DNA of 55,266 bases from contig JAJEBZ010000029.1 in the NCBI GenBank assembly GCA_022822275.1, forward strand, positions 1 to 55,266, written 5' to 3'. The notes below the pieces were generated by a model. It was not told the origin of the DNA. It worked only from the letters and a program-made list of their open reading frames with translations, and ran no database searches. How positions within the stretch are numbered: position 1 is the first letter of the stretch; each line of letters begins with the position of its first letter. The stretch is from Candidatus Poribacteria bacterium. GTDB lineage: Bacteria; Poribacteria; WGA-4E; WGA-3G. The position numbers and the translations under genes were made by a program. Positions 1-8,628 of the stretch are shown piece after piece.

Positions 1-206
1 GAAGATACCACAATCAAACGTCTTGCTTAGATAATGTTATTCTTAGCAAAAAATCATAAGGTAGCGGTCTTTTCCGCGTACTCAGCGTAATCCGTGTCCT
101 CCGCGATTCAGACAACACCATGCCAAAAACTTTACTAACCTATTTGACACGTTTTCAGTGTTTTTCTCACCGATAAATGCATTCAATTTTGGGTTGTTCT
201 GATTTT

Positions 207-254
207 GCAAAACATACCACGTGGTATGAAATAACATACCGTGGTATGTTTTGC
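207..254. promoter_or_regulatory. nested palindrome, operator-like
   Basis: A perfect 14-bp inverted repeat (207-220 against 241-254) encloses a perfect 16-bp palindrome, CATACCACGTGGTATG, at 213-228. The inner half-site recurs as ACATACC/GGTATGT at 233-250. This arrangement of two adjacent dyads built from one half-site is typical of a dimeric repressor operator, or could form a cruciform. No regulator gene is adjacent, so the function is inference. Confidence 0.4.
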
Positions 255-447
255 GAATTTGCTTTTAGTCCAGTCTTAGTGGGGGCTGAAAGGCGTTTTT
301 TTCGAAAATACAAATTTTTTCTGAGTATTTTAGTCCATCTGTTTTTTATTTGGTTTCGTGGCTTTATGTTTTACTCCTTTTTTGTGTGAGGAATAACTGC
401 AAATCTTTTGTGTATTTATTTTGATTTCATAAGAATTTTCTACTCTC

Positions 448-476
448 AAAAACCGCACCAAATGGTACGGTTTTTT
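448..476 (+). terminator. hairpin followed by T-run
   Basis: A stem of about 11 bp with one mismatch (448-459 with 464-475, loop AAAT) is followed by a T6 run on the + strand. This is intrinsic terminator geometry. It may close a transcript entering from left of the window, or be part of an AT-rich repeat. Confidence 0.4.
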
Positions 477-851
477 GTTTGTGTTTTTTGTGTTTAGTTT
501 TTGGCTTTGCGTAACGTGCTTGTTGTGTGCTTATTTTTTGTATATATTATAAGTGATTTTTCATGCGTTTTGTAGTTTTTTCGGTGTCTGTTTATTGGGA
601 TTTCCAATATATATCCAATAGGTTTGGGATAAGTGTGAATCATATATAATTTATTGGGATTTTATTGTTGGAAACCCTGCCAACAACGAAACCTCGACAA
701 TTGAATGCATCTGATACATTTGTAATTTTGTTGACATAATACAGAATAAATGAGACGATATGATTCATATTGAAAGTAGAATTATCTGAAAAGTTGATTA
801 TGTTTTTGAGGATTACGAATAAAGGGACGGTTACACTAAAGGAGCATCACA

Positions 852-1730
852 ATGCCCAAACGGGTTAATAAAGCGATTGAATTATTAGAAGCAGACCAAC
901 CAGTTTTTTATACAGGCAGCCACACAGGCGCGGACTTAAACTATGACGCTGGACGCGCCATGGCGAAAACGTGGGCAGACTATATCAACATCGGTATGGA
1001 ACACGGTTGCTTCGACCTATCCGGTTTAGACCAATTTATGCGCGGACTGGCAGATGGCGGTCCCACAAATAGCGGACACAAAACTCCCGCTGTCATAGTT
1101 GAACTACCTGTAGATGGCATCAGTTCAGAGGTAATTCGTGCAAACGGTTGGCAGGTAAGACAACTGCTGGCGCGCGGTGTACACGGTTTATTGCTCTGCC
1201 ACGCAGAATCACCGGAAGCAGTAAAAGCATTTGTAGAAGCGTGCCGCTACCCATTCCAGACAATCGGAGTCGGAACACACTTAGACGTAGGCAGACGCGG
1301 CTCCGCTGGACAAAGTTCCGCTGCTCCCATCTGGGGAATCTCTGTTGATAAATACCTGGATGTCGCTGACCCGTGGCCCCTCAATCCAAGCGGGGAACTG
1401 CTCCTCGGCCTCAAATTTGAAAACAAACGCGCATTAGCAAACGTTGAAATGACAGCAAGCGTCCCAGGAATCGCTTTTGCCGAATGGGGCCCAGGAGATA
1501 TGAGCATGTCTTTCGGCTATAAACACCAACCCAACCCGCGTCCGCAGGAACTCCAAGATGCAAGAGATCGTATCTTCGCTGCATGCAAATCCGTAGGCCT
1601 TCGCTTTTTAGAGAGTGCCTCACCAGACACAATTGAAGCAAGTATTGATGCTGGTGTCAGAATCTGCGGGTCAGGTGAACAAACTGCTCGCGTCGGACGC
1701 ACTTATACTAAAAGAACAATGCCTGTCTAA
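852..1730 (+). CDS. HpcH/HpaI-type aldolase family protein
   Basis: This 292-residue protein resembles the HpcH/HpaI aldolase/citrate lyase TIM-barrel family, whose members cleave 2-keto-3-deoxy acids with a divalent metal. Visible family landmarks are the MEHGCFD segment at residues 49-55 (equivalent to the GEH motif), the LLARGVHGLLL strand-helix, and the VEM...VPGIAFAEWGPGDMS stretch near the C terminus, which matches the metal-binding Glu and the GP-D-L loop. The start is backed by an AAAGGAG ribosome site 7 bases upstream. An RraA-family gene follows 37 bases downstream, which suggests a two-gene unit for catabolism of a keto or hydroxy acid. The substrate cannot be read from the sequence. 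Confidence 0.8.
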   Translation: MPKRVNKAIELLEADQPVFYTGSHTGADLNYDAGRAMAKTWADYINIGMEHGCFDLSGLDQFMRGLADGGPTNSGHKTPAVIVELPVDGISSEVIRANGWQVRQLLARGVHGLLLCHAESPEAVKAFVEACRYPFQTIGVGTHLDVGRRGSAGQSSAAPIWGISVDKYLDVADPWPLNPSGELLLGLKFENKRALANVEMTASVPGIAFAEWGPGDMSMSFGYKHQPNPRPQELQDARDRIFAACKSVGLRFLESASPDTIEASIDAGVRICGSGEQTARVGRTYTKRTMPV

Positions 1731-1767
1731 CCGAAATCAATTGACTCTTCAAGAAATGAGGTAAACG

Positions 1768-2502
1768 ATGCCATTAACAGAACAAGAAATGCTATCCGAA
1801 TTACAAAAATATGACACCCCATCAATAACAAATGTAGTCGCGACATATCCAAATAACCCACTCTGTCTCGGACTTTACAACCCTTGGACAGAAAACTGGT
1901 ACACAGATACCACAATCCGATGCATGTATCCAGAGTTGGGAGCAGTTGCGGGGTATGCCGTCACATGTGTCTACGGTTTACCAGACCCTGGTTATTCTCG
2001 GCTATCCTTTATGGACGTAGTAGATGCGTTAGACGTTTCCAGGAAACCAACAATTCTTGCACTTCAACAGAAGTTCCCACCCGAATTAGCAAACAAGGTC
2101 GGATTAGCAGGTGGCAATATGACTGCCGCAATGAAATCTGTTGGGTGTTTAGGAGCAATCTCAAACGGTCCTTCGCGCGACATTGATGAAATTCGTCCGA
2201 TGGAATTCCAGTATCTATTGAGCGGTATCTCACCCGGACACGGCGGCATGGCGGTGCATGCTGTCAATGTCCCAGTTTCCATAGCAGGCATGGACGTGTC
2301 GCCAGGTGAAATAATACACATGGACGAAAACGGCGCATGCAAGTTTCCAGGCGACAAATTAGAAGACGTGTTGACAAATGTCAAGGCATTGTTGAAAGCA
2401 GAAGGAGACAGGATTGAACAACTGCTATCGGGACCAAAAACTGCAAAACAGGTCCGTGCCATCTTCAGCGGACATTCTTACGCAGAAGATGAGGAGGAGT
2501 AA
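1768..2502 (+). CDS. RraA family protein (HMG/CHA-type aldolase-like)
   Basis: This 244-residue protein carries the RraA-family core. The segment GGNMTAAMKSVGCLGAISNG is followed by PSRDIDEI, matching the conserved G-x-x-G-x-(V/I)-x-x-G-x-x-RD pattern whose Arg and Asp bind ligand and metal in 4-hydroxy-4-methyl-2-oxoglutarate aldolases. In many bacteria such proteins are aldolases or decarboxylases and not RNase E inhibitors. Pairing with an HpcH/HpaI aldolase 37 bases upstream favours a metabolic role. The N-terminal segment of about 80 residues is longer than in E. coli RraA. A GAGGT ribosome site lies just upstream of the start. Exact substrate unknown. Confidence 0.8.
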   Translation: MPLTEQEMLSELQKYDTPSITNVVATYPNNPLCLGLYNPWTENWYTDTTIRCMYPELGAVAGYAVTCVYGLPDPGYSRLSFMDVVDALDVSRKPTILALQQKFPPELANKVGLAGGNMTAAMKSVGCLGAISNGPSRDIDEIRPMEFQYLLSGISPGHGGMAVHAVNVPVSIAGMDVSPGEIIHMDENGACKFPGDKLEDVLTNVKALLKAEGDRIEQLLSGPKTAKQVRAIFSGHSYAEDEEE

Positions 2503-2585
2503 AAAACTGCAATCAATAATGATATATAGAAATAATTAAACACCTTACTATGGTGAAGTTTGAAAATAATTACACACATCCCCCG

Positions 2586-2690
2586 TAGGAGCGATCTCCG
2601 AATCGCGACGAAACGTTTTGACAGTCGGGAATCGGAGATCAAATCAAGAAATCAACGGTATGAATGCACTTATGGCATTCGCTGGGGCCC
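2586..2690. repeat. palindromic intergenic repeat
   Basis: Positions 2593-2609 and 2624-2640 form a 17-bp imperfect inverted repeat with two mismatches. The GTAGGAGCGATCTCCGAATC-type left arm recurs in the hairpin at 55044-55111. Immediately after it, 2640-2667 is identical to 30238-30265 (28 of 28 bases), and 17 bases of it occur inverted at 7848-7864. This indicates a dispersed repeat family of the genome. Confidence 0.65.
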
Positions 2691-2789
2691 TATGTCCCGC
2701 ACCCTCTCAATTAATCCAGTTACGACGGGGCCCAGAGACCCCATAAATGTCAATATAAGGAAATATTTTTAATATTAAGCATACCCTTC

Positions 2790-2976
2790 AGTCCCGTAGG
2801 GACGATATGTTTATAGAAAACGAGTATCCCTCCAATTCTTTAGTCCCGACAGAAGCCATACGCGCTTCTGACGTTGATTTGGTAGGGACGATATGTTAAG
2901 TCTTATATGCCGTTCCTACGGAACTCAAGAAACGGGTGATAACGTTTTTCTATAAACATATCGTCCCTACGGGACT
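2790..2976. repeat. 187-bp element with 33/34-bp inverted ends
   Basis: The left arm 2790-2822 is the reverse complement of 2943-2976 except for one inserted base. Each arm contains its own small palindrome, GTCCCGTAGGGAC or its near equivalent. A third partial copy of the arm (GTAGGGACGATATGTT) lies inside at 2882-2897. The interior encodes nothing recognisable. This looks like a non-autonomous palindromic element. Confidence 0.65.
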
Positions 2977-3039
2977 AAAAAGAACAAAAGTTTGTACTTC
3001 TGTGCAAAAACTTTACACACCCTAAATACACAAATTACC

Positions 3040-3068
3040 TTGACATAATCTGTAAAAAAGTATTTAAT
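3040..3068 (+). promoter_or_regulatory. sigma70-like promoter for ridA operon
   Basis: TTGACA at 3040-3045 is separated by 17 bases from TTTAAT at 3063-3068. That is a full -35 match and a one-mismatch -10. Transcription would begin around 3075 and read the RidA-FabV-ThuA-WD40 gene run. Confidence 0.5.
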
Positions 3069-3137
3069 AATATAGGTTGATGCAACACTAAGCGTTTGCA
3101 ACACCAAAATTTAACCCTTTTGGAGAACTTACAATAG

Positions 3138-3599
3138 ATGAAAATAGAAAAACGACTGGAAGAATTAGGTATTGAATTGCCCCTACCTGCGACACCCGTT
3201 GCGAATTACGTTACGACTGTTCAAACAGGAAACCTGGTTTTTACGTCTGGGCACGGTCCTGGTACAGGTGAGGGAAAAATCTATAAAAGTCAACTGGGAA
3301 CGGATGCTTCGGTTGATGATGGTTACGCATCTGCACGACAGGTTGCACTCGGATTGATCAGCACGCTCAAACATGCGTTGGGGGATTTGGATCGGATTAA
3401 ACGTGTTGTGAAGGTTGTCGGATTTATCAACTCCTCTGCAGATTTCACTGACCAACCCGCTGTACTCAACGGTGCATCAGATCTGTTTGTAGAAGTTTTC
3501 GGTGATAAAGGTAAACATGCACGTTCTGCAGTTGGTATGGTGCAATTGCCCGGTGGTATTCCCGTTGAAATCGAAATGATTGTAGAAATTGAGGACTAA
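3138..3599 (+). CDS. RidA/YjgF family protein
   Basis: This 153-residue protein belongs to the RidA (YjgF/YER057c/UK114) family of small trimeric proteins. Many members hydrolyse reactive enamine/imine intermediates to protect PLP enzymes. The hallmarks are the LVFTSGHGP stretch, a central helix LISTLKHALGDLDRIKRVVKV, and Arg129 in KHARSAVG, equivalent to the ligand-binding Arg of active members. It is longer than E. coli RidA (128 residues) because of an insert after the first strands, as in the YjgH/YoaB-like subgroups, so the deaminase activity is not assured. FabV follows 23 bases downstream. Confidence 0.85.
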   Translation: MKIEKRLEELGIELPLPATPVANYVTTVQTGNLVFTSGHGPGTGEGKIYKSQLGTDASVDDGYASARQVALGLISTLKHALGDLDRIKRVVKVVGFINSSADFTDQPAVLNGASDLFVEVFGDKGKHARSAVGMVQLPGGIPVEIEMIVEIED

Positions 3600-3622
3600 C
3601 CTCTTTAGGAAAGAAAATTATA

Positions 3623-4816
3623 ATGGCAGTTCAAATAGTTCAACCTCGTATTCGCGGATTTATCTGCACTAATGCCCATCCTGCAGGTTGTCAAGCGAAC
3701 ATTCAAAATCAGATAGCATATATAAAAGAGAATACATCCCACAATGCCTCAGGCATCAATGCCCTTGTTGTCGGTGCGTCGACGGGTTATGGACTTGCTT
3801 CCCGAATTGCGTTGACGTGGGGATACGGTGCGAATACTTTGGGCCTACTCTACGAGCGTCCCGCGGATGATAGAAGAACAGCGTCAGCAGGTTATTACAA
3901 CACCGTTGCTTTTCATCAACAGGCGCAGCAAGATGGCTTTTTTGCTGAAAGTATCAATGGTGATGCCTTTTCGGATGAGGTGAAGCAGGAAACGATAACA
4001 CAACTCAAAGAGAATTTTGGGAAAATAAATATTCTGGTTTATAGTATCGCTGCACCGCGCCGAACCCATCCACACACCGATGAAACGCATAACTCTGTGC
4101 TGAAACCGATAGGTGAATCATACACAGGAAAAACGATTGACCTAAATAGTGAAACCGTTGTGCCTGTTACGATTGAACCTGCAAATGACAAAGAGATCGC
4201 TGACACAATCGCAGTGATGGGAGGTGAGGACTTAGAGATGTGGGTTGATACTTTAGGTGATGCGGGGTTGCTTGCACCAGATGTTACGGTCGTTGCATAT
4301 ACCTACATCGGCAGCACGTTAACTTGGGCAATTTACCGAGATGGCACTATCGGGAAGGCGAAAGATGATCTGAAGGCACGTGTTGACAGACTTGATGAAA
4401 AACTTGCAAATCAATTTGGTGGCAATGCTTATATTTCAGTCAACAAAGCTGTCGTTACGCAAGCCTCTGCGGCGATACCTGTTGTGCCTCTTTACATCAG
4501 TATTCTCTACGATATTATGAATGAAAAGGGGATAAATGAAGCACCAATCGGACAGATGCAACGACTATTCTCCGAACATCTCGGTCCCGGTTTACAACCG
4601 CAACTTGATCGTGATCGTTACATTCGATTAGATGACAGAGAATTGCGGCAAGATGTGACAGATGCTGTCACAGAACGATGGGAACAGATTGATACCGATA
4701 ATTTTCATGAACTCTCTGACTATGCTGGCTACAGAAGACGTTTCCGCAACCTGTTCGGATTTGAGGTAGAAGGTGTTGATTACGATGCAGCAGTAGAAAC
4801 AGAATTAATTTTTTAA
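3623..4816 (+). CDS. fabV: trans-2-enoyl-CoA/ACP reductase FabV
   Basis: This 397-residue protein is full length for FabV, the NADH-dependent single-domain reductase that reduces trans-2-enoyl-ACP/CoA as the last step of fatty-acid elongation and gives triclosan resistance. The NADH-binding [10 protein letters not shown] lies at residues 51-60. The catalytic Y-x8-K pair is Tyr238/Lys247 in [11 protein letters not shown]. The SIAAPRRT segment and the C-terminal region match the family throughout. An AGGAAAG ribosome site precedes the start. It lies between a RidA-family gene and a ThuA-like gene, an unusual context for a fatty-acid enzyme. Confidence 0.95.
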   Translation: MAVQIVQPRIRGFICTNAHPAGCQANIQNQIAYIKENTSHNASGINALVVGASTGYGLASRIALTWGYGANTLGLLYERPADDRRTASAGYYNTVAFHQQAQQDGFFAESINGDAFSDEVKQETITQLKENFGKINILVYSIAAPRRTHPHTDETHNSVLKPIGESYTGKTIDLNSETVVPVTIEPANDKEIADTIAVMGGEDLEMWVDTLGDAGLLAPDVTVVAYTYIGSTLTWAIYRDGTIGKAKDDLKARVDRLDEKLANQFGGNAYISVNKAVVTQASAAIPVVPLYISILYDIMNEKGINEAPIGQMQRLFSEHLGPGLQPQLDRDRYIRLDDRELRQDVTDAVTERWEQIDTDNFHELSDYAGYRRRFRNLFGFEVEGVDYDAAVETELIF

Positions 4817-4826
4817 GGAGAAACTT

Positions 4827-5549
4827 ATGTCACAACTTTTAGTAACAGTTTGGAACGAATTTAGACATGAAAAATCTAACGAAAAGATTCGCGCCCTTTA
4901 CCCCGAAGGTATTCACTCCGCGATTGCTGATGGATTAAGCGAACACGGTATTGAAACGCTCACCGCTACGTTAGATGAACCGGAACACGGCTTAACTAAC
5001 GAAGTGCTGGATAAGACAGACGTGTTGATATGGTGGGGACATGCTGCGCACGGTGCGGTTGAAGATGCAATCGCTGATAAAGTCAAGAACCGCGTGTTGC
5101 AAGGTATGGGACTCATCGTGCTACATTCTGGGCACTATTCTAAGCCTTTTACCCGTTTGATGGGAACATCGTGTAGCCTGAAATGGCGCGAGGCAGCCGA
5201 AAAGGAACGTATCTGGGTGATTGAACATGGACATCCCATCGTTGAAGGTCTTGATGAATACTTTGAGATTGAAAAGACCGAAATGTATGGTGAACCCTTT
5301 GACATTCCAGAACCGGATACACTTATTTTCATCAGTTGGTTTCCTGGCGGTGAAGTGTTCCGGAGTGGGTGTTGCTACTATCGGGGTAGAGGAAAAATAT
5401 TCTATTTTCGTCCCGGTCATGAAACATATCCGATCTATTACGATAAAAATGTGCGTCAAGTGATTGCGAATGCGGCGCGATGGGCTGCACCTGGAGATGC
5501 ACCTAAACCTGTATTTGGACATTCACAACCATTAGAACCGCTTAGTTAA
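4827..5549 (+). CDS. ThuA-like domain protein
   Basis: This 240-residue protein matches the ThuA (trehalose utilisation) family, a class-I glutamine-amidotransferase-like fold used in sugar catabolism loci. Key stretches are the VTVWNEF opening strand, [23 protein letters not shown] (the usual LHS/HG turn), and the late [13 protein letters not shown] segment with a conserved GHE motif. No signal peptide is seen, so it is probably cytoplasmic. The AAGGAG ribosome site is 7 bases upstream, and only 10 bases separate it from fabV, implying co-transcription. In well-studied relatives the function is oxidoreductase-like or unknown. Confidence 0.85.
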   Translation: MSQLLVTVWNEFRHEKSNEKIRALYPEGIHSAIADGLSEHGIETLTATLDEPEHGLTNEVLDKTDVLIWWGHAAHGAVEDAIADKVKNRVLQGMGLIVLHSGHYSKPFTRLMGTSCSLKWREAAEKERIWVIEHGHPIVEGLDEYFEIEKTEMYGEPFDIPEPDTLIFISWFPGGEVFRSGCCYYRGRGKIFYFRPGHETYPIYYDKNVRQVIANAARWAAPGDAPKPVFGHSQPLEPLS

Positions 5550-5612
5550 GGTCTTGTGTTGTACTTAGGATGGTCGCAGTTTACGTTTATTGCTATGGAG
5601 GTATTATCCAAA

Positions 5613-7640
5613 ATGCTTATCAAACGTTTGTTCTTCACTGTCATAGTTTTATTTAGTTTTTTAGCGTTGGGTTATGCAGAAGACGGTAGACAGATTGTAC
5701 GTCTCAATAAAGGTGGTGTTAGTGAAGTCCAATATTCGCCGGATGGGCAGATTTTAGCAGTTGCTGGCGGTGTCGGAATTTGGCTCTACCCTACGCAGAC
5801 AGATGCCCCACCTACCCTGATTGAGCATCCAAATCATATAAGGAACATATCTTTCAGTGCGGATGGAAAAGTCCTCGCTGCTTCGGATGGACACGATAAA
5901 GTTCTTTTGTGGGATGTTACAACCGGAGAACTCCAAGATTCACTTGAACAGGATACAAATACTGTTCTTATAGATATATCATTCAGTTCAAATGGACAGT
6001 TTCTTGCTATTGCTAATTCAGATGGGACGATTCGGATGTGGGATATTTGGTCAGATGAGATTCTCTATAAAGTTGAAGCACATCCAAATAGTAATGTAAG
6101 TACCTTAATGTTCAGTCCAGATGGAAAGACGTTTGCCAGTGGTGGTTCGGACGCTGTAGTCAACTTGTGGGATGTCAAATCAGGTGACCTCCTTCATACA
6201 CTTAGAGGACATAAAGAATCCGTCAACAACGTGTTGTTCAGTCCTGATGGACAATTACTTGCAAGTTGCAGTCTTGAAAATACTATCCTTTTATGGGACG
6301 TTCAGGCAGGTAAAATCCACAACGCAATCACCGGAAAGTCAAATTGGGTCTTCAGCTTATCGTTTAGTCCGGATGGGGAGATGCTTGCGTCTGGAGGAAC
6401 AGATGATAATGTCTATATATGGGATGTTAGAACCGTTCAACACCTTCAGACATTCATAGGTCACCGATATAGTGTTAATGGTTTATCGTTCAGTCCGGAT
6501 GGGGAGGCGTTAGCAAGCGTGAGTACTCAGGACAGTGATGTCCGAATATGGAATCTTAGTACAAGTACTCTCAGTCATACACTCCCAGGACATAGTGGTG
6601 GTATCTGGAGTTTATCGTACAGTCAGGATGGGCGTATACTTGCCAATATAAGTCAGGGAACCGTTAGTTTGTTGGATGTTGGAACAGGCGAAACCTTACA
6701 TACACTGATGGGGAATACGGTTTCTTTTAGTCCAGATAGACAGACGGTTGCTATTGCAGGATTAGATCCAACTGTACGTTTGTTGGATGTAAGAACAGGT
6801 GAAATTCTACAAACACTTACGTTAGAAATTGATCCTTTATATATATCGTTCAACCGTGATGGACAGAAACTTGGCATTCTGGATAGGGATGGTACTATTC
6901 ATTTATGGGATGTAAAGACAAATGGTCTTCAACAGACATTCTCAGAGTATGCACGTGTCATTGGGATCCGTTTTCATGGTCAAGTCTCGTTCAGTCCAGA
7001 TTTGCGATTTCTTGCCAAAGCACACTATGACGATAACACTGATACGTATAGTAAAATATATTTGTTGGATGCTATTACAGGTGAACTCCTTCACACACTC
7101 TATGGACATGGAAATTCGGTAAGGAGTCTATCTTTCAGTGTGGACGGAAAGAAGCTTGTGAGTGGAAGTTGGGACTCAACCATTCGTTTGTGGGATGTTG
7201 AAACCGGTCGTCTTCTCCAGGTACCCATAAGGCAAGGGGGACAAATTGACAGTGTATCGTTCAGTCCAGATGGACAAACACTTGCAAGTGGCGGATCGGG
7301 CGGTACTGTCTATTTGTGGGATGTAGAGTCAGGTAAGCTGAAAGACTCACTCACGGGGAATAGCAATGGCGTAACCAATGTGTTGTTCAGTCCGGATGGA
7401 CAGGGACTTGCAATTAGCAGATTGGGTGGGACCATTTTTTTGTGGGGTAAAATTTCCGCGCCCCCTGAACCAGAAAGACACGCAGCAGATATCAACGCTG
7501 ACGGTGTTGTCAACATACAAGATTTGGTGTTGGTTGCGGTAGACTTCGGCAAAACAGGTGAAAACGTTACGGATGTCAATGGTGATGGCACAGTCAACAT
7601 TCATGACCTCGTTGTTGTTGTATCGGAATTTAATGAATAA
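5613..7640 (+). CDS. secreted WD40-repeat protein with C-terminal dockerin
   Basis: The chosen ATG at 5613 has a GGAGGT site 10 bases upstream and begins a classical signal peptide (MLIKRLFF...LALGYAED). A longer GTG start at 5556 has no ribosome site. The 675-residue product has about 14 WD40 blades, recognisable by SPDGQ..LASG and LWDV motifs, enough for two propellers. It ends in two dockerin type-I-like calcium loops, DINADGVVNIQDLV and DVNGDGTVNIHDLV. Dockerins bind cohesins, so this may be attached to a cell-surface or secreted scaffold. It follows the ThuA-like gene by 63 bases and may share its transcript. The binding partner is unknown. Confidence 0.85.
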   Translation: MLIKRLFFTVIVLFSFLALGYAEDGRQIVRLNKGGVSEVQYSPDGQILAVAGGVGIWLYPTQTDAPPTLIEHPNHIRNISFSADGKVLAASDGHDKVLLWDVTTGELQDSLEQDTNTVLIDISFSSNGQFLAIANSDGTIRMWDIWSDEILYKVEAHPNSNVSTLMFSPDGKTFASGGSDAVVNLWDVKSGDLLHTLRGHKESVNNVLFSPDGQLLASCSLENTILLWDVQAGKIHNAITGKSNWVFSLSFSPDGEMLASGGTDDNVYIWDVRTVQHLQTFIGHRYSVNGLSFSPDGEALASVSTQDSDVRIWNLSTSTLSHTLPGHSGGIWSLSYSQDGRILANISQGTVSLLDVGTGETLHTLMGNTVSFSPDRQTVAIAGLDPTVRLLDVRTGEILQTLTLEIDPLYISFNRDGQKLGILDRDGTIHLWDVKTNGLQQTFSEYARVIGIRFHGQVSFSPDLRFLAKAHYDDNTDTYSKIYLLDAITGELLHTLYGHGNSVRSLSFSVDGKKLVSGSWDSTIRLWDVETGRLLQVPIRQGGQIDSVSFSPDGQTLASGGSGGTVYLWDVESGKLKDSLTGNSNGVTNVLFSPDGQGLAISRLGGTIFLWGKISAPPEPERHAADINADGVVNIQDLVLVAVDFGKTGENVTDVNGDGTVNIHDLVVVVSEFNE

Positions 7641-7865
7641 TACTTGCTAAAGAAGGACTAATTTATAGAGTGTATCTCATAAATCACTTGTCCGGGCAGG
7701 GGATCCCTGTCCGTCGTTTAGAAGAACCCTTCTATATAGGGACCAGAGTTATTTAGTTTTAAGAGTTTTCCGTTTATCTGTGTTACTAATAGTTTATATC
7801 GTAGGTGGGAATGCTATTGGGCGAATGCGCGTATGGCATTCGCCATGATTCATACCGTTGATTTA

Positions 7866-7930
7866 GACCTACGGCACTACATAGATGTTAACGATTGTGA
7901 TAAAAAACGACTAAAATGCCTGAAACTAAA
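7866..7930 (+). repeat. 65-base direct repeat, copy 1
   Basis: Aligns without gaps to 8552-8616, with 58 of 65 bases identical. All seven differences are transitions. Copy 2 ends 13 bases before the histidine kinase start, so the duplicated sequence may include the promoter region of that gene. Confidence 0.7.
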
Positions 7931-7978
7931 AAACCTTGGTTGACGTTTTTGGCAACCAATATTATAATTTAGTTACAT

Positions 7979-8134
7979 TAATCCAAGTTGCTACCTATAA
8001 GTTTTAGACCAGCAAACACTGTTTTTAATAGAGAATAATTCATTTTTCGTAAAATTTTGTAGCACAAACTGTCAGTTTGTGTGCTAAGATGCACAATCTA
8101 ACAGATTGTGCTACATAGGTGGCAACTTAGGTTA
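7979..8134. repeat. MITE-like element, copy A
   Basis: This 156-bp element is bounded by about 20-bp imperfect inverted repeats (7979-7998 and 8115-8134, AAGTTGC core). Inside are two tight hairpins, GCACAATCT-AAC-AGATTGTGC and an AGCACAAACT/AGTTTGTG stem. The last 80 bases are identical to the copy at 27595-27751. It has no coding capacity. Confidence 0.75.
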
Positions 8135-8425
8135 CATTAGTTAAGGAATACAACATTCGGTTTGAGATAAATATCAGGGATTTTCATACAAGGTAAGGTT
8201 TTCAATCCCAAGAGCGCAAACCGAATTACAAGGACAAAGGATCTGAGCAACGGCAAAATGCACGGATCCGACACTTTTAGGATAGTTAAGATAGTTAAAT
8301 AGATTCCTACCGAACCCGGAATCTGTTCCACATTTTTAATTGAGTTACTATAGGGTGTGAACGTGCAATAAAACGCGCGCTAACCCCGAAATGTTAACGT
8401 AATACTAACATAACTCTTATTATTA

Positions 8426-8495
8426 TAACCTAAGTTGCCACCTTGCTTTGTAGCACAATCTTCCAGATTGTGTCGTACGGGCGCAACTTAGATTA
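8426..8495. repeat. MITE-like element, short variant C
   Basis: This 70-bp relative of the elements at 7979 and 27595 keeps the TAACCTAAGTTGC end, an inverted GCAACTTAGATTA end, and one inner hairpin of the AGCACAATCT/AGATTGTG type. It is flanked by TTAT-like bases on both sides that could be a target duplication. Confidence 0.6.
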
Positions 8496-8551
8496 TTATA
8501 GAAAAATCTGAAATTATCTTTACACGGATAGGTTTCGCTAATGCTCTACCC

Positions 8552-8616
8552 GACCTATGACACTACATAAATATTAACGATTGTGATAAAAAACGACCAA
8601 AATACCTAAAACTAAA
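8552..8616 (+). repeat. 65-base direct repeat, copy 2
   Basis: Partner of 7866-7930 (58/65 identical, only transitions differ). It sits directly in front of the sensor kinase gene. Confidence 0.7.
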
Positions 8617-8628
8617 TAATCCTGCGAT

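Larger units (their letters stand above)
1..851. other. AT-rich gene-free leader region
   Basis: I find no convincing gene in this stretch. It is strikingly T-rich on the + strand from about 250 to 560. It contains a nested palindrome (207-254) and a small hairpin followed by T residues (448-476), both listed separately. A 70-codon open frame at 177-389 starts inside this region but lacks a ribosome binding site and any recognisable motif. A TTGACA at 731-736 lies upstream of the aldolase gene, but no good -10 sits at the right distance. Confidence 0.5.
2503..3137. other. gene-free region with palindromic repeats and a promoter
   Basis: No gene is supported here. The stretch holds a 17-bp imperfect hairpin (2593-2640), a 28-base sequence repeated exactly at 30238-30265, a long interrupted inverted repeat (2790-2976) and a sigma70-like promoter just before ridA. 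These are listed separately. Confidence 0.6.
7641..8628. other. repeat-rich gene-free region
   Basis: No gene is supported. The stretch carries a GC-rich palindrome around 7690-7710, an inverted copy of the 30.2-kb/2.6-kb repeat (7823-7864), one copy of a 65-base direct repeat at each end, a full MITE-like element (7979-8134) and a shorter relative (8426-8495). The remaining bases (8135-8425) show no motif. Confidence 0.6.

Noticed and set aside
177-389. 70-codon + strand frame rich in Phe
   Set aside because: No ribosome site, begins just before the nested palindrome, and its composition simply mirrors a T-rich strand. No motif.
2560-2772. 70-codon + strand frame
   Set aside because: It consists almost entirely of the palindromic repeat and the 28-base repeat, so it is a by-product of repeat sequence.
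8137-8331. 64-codon minus-strand frame between repeat elements
   Set aside because: No ribosome site and no recognisable domain. It lies inside repeat-rich intergenic DNA.
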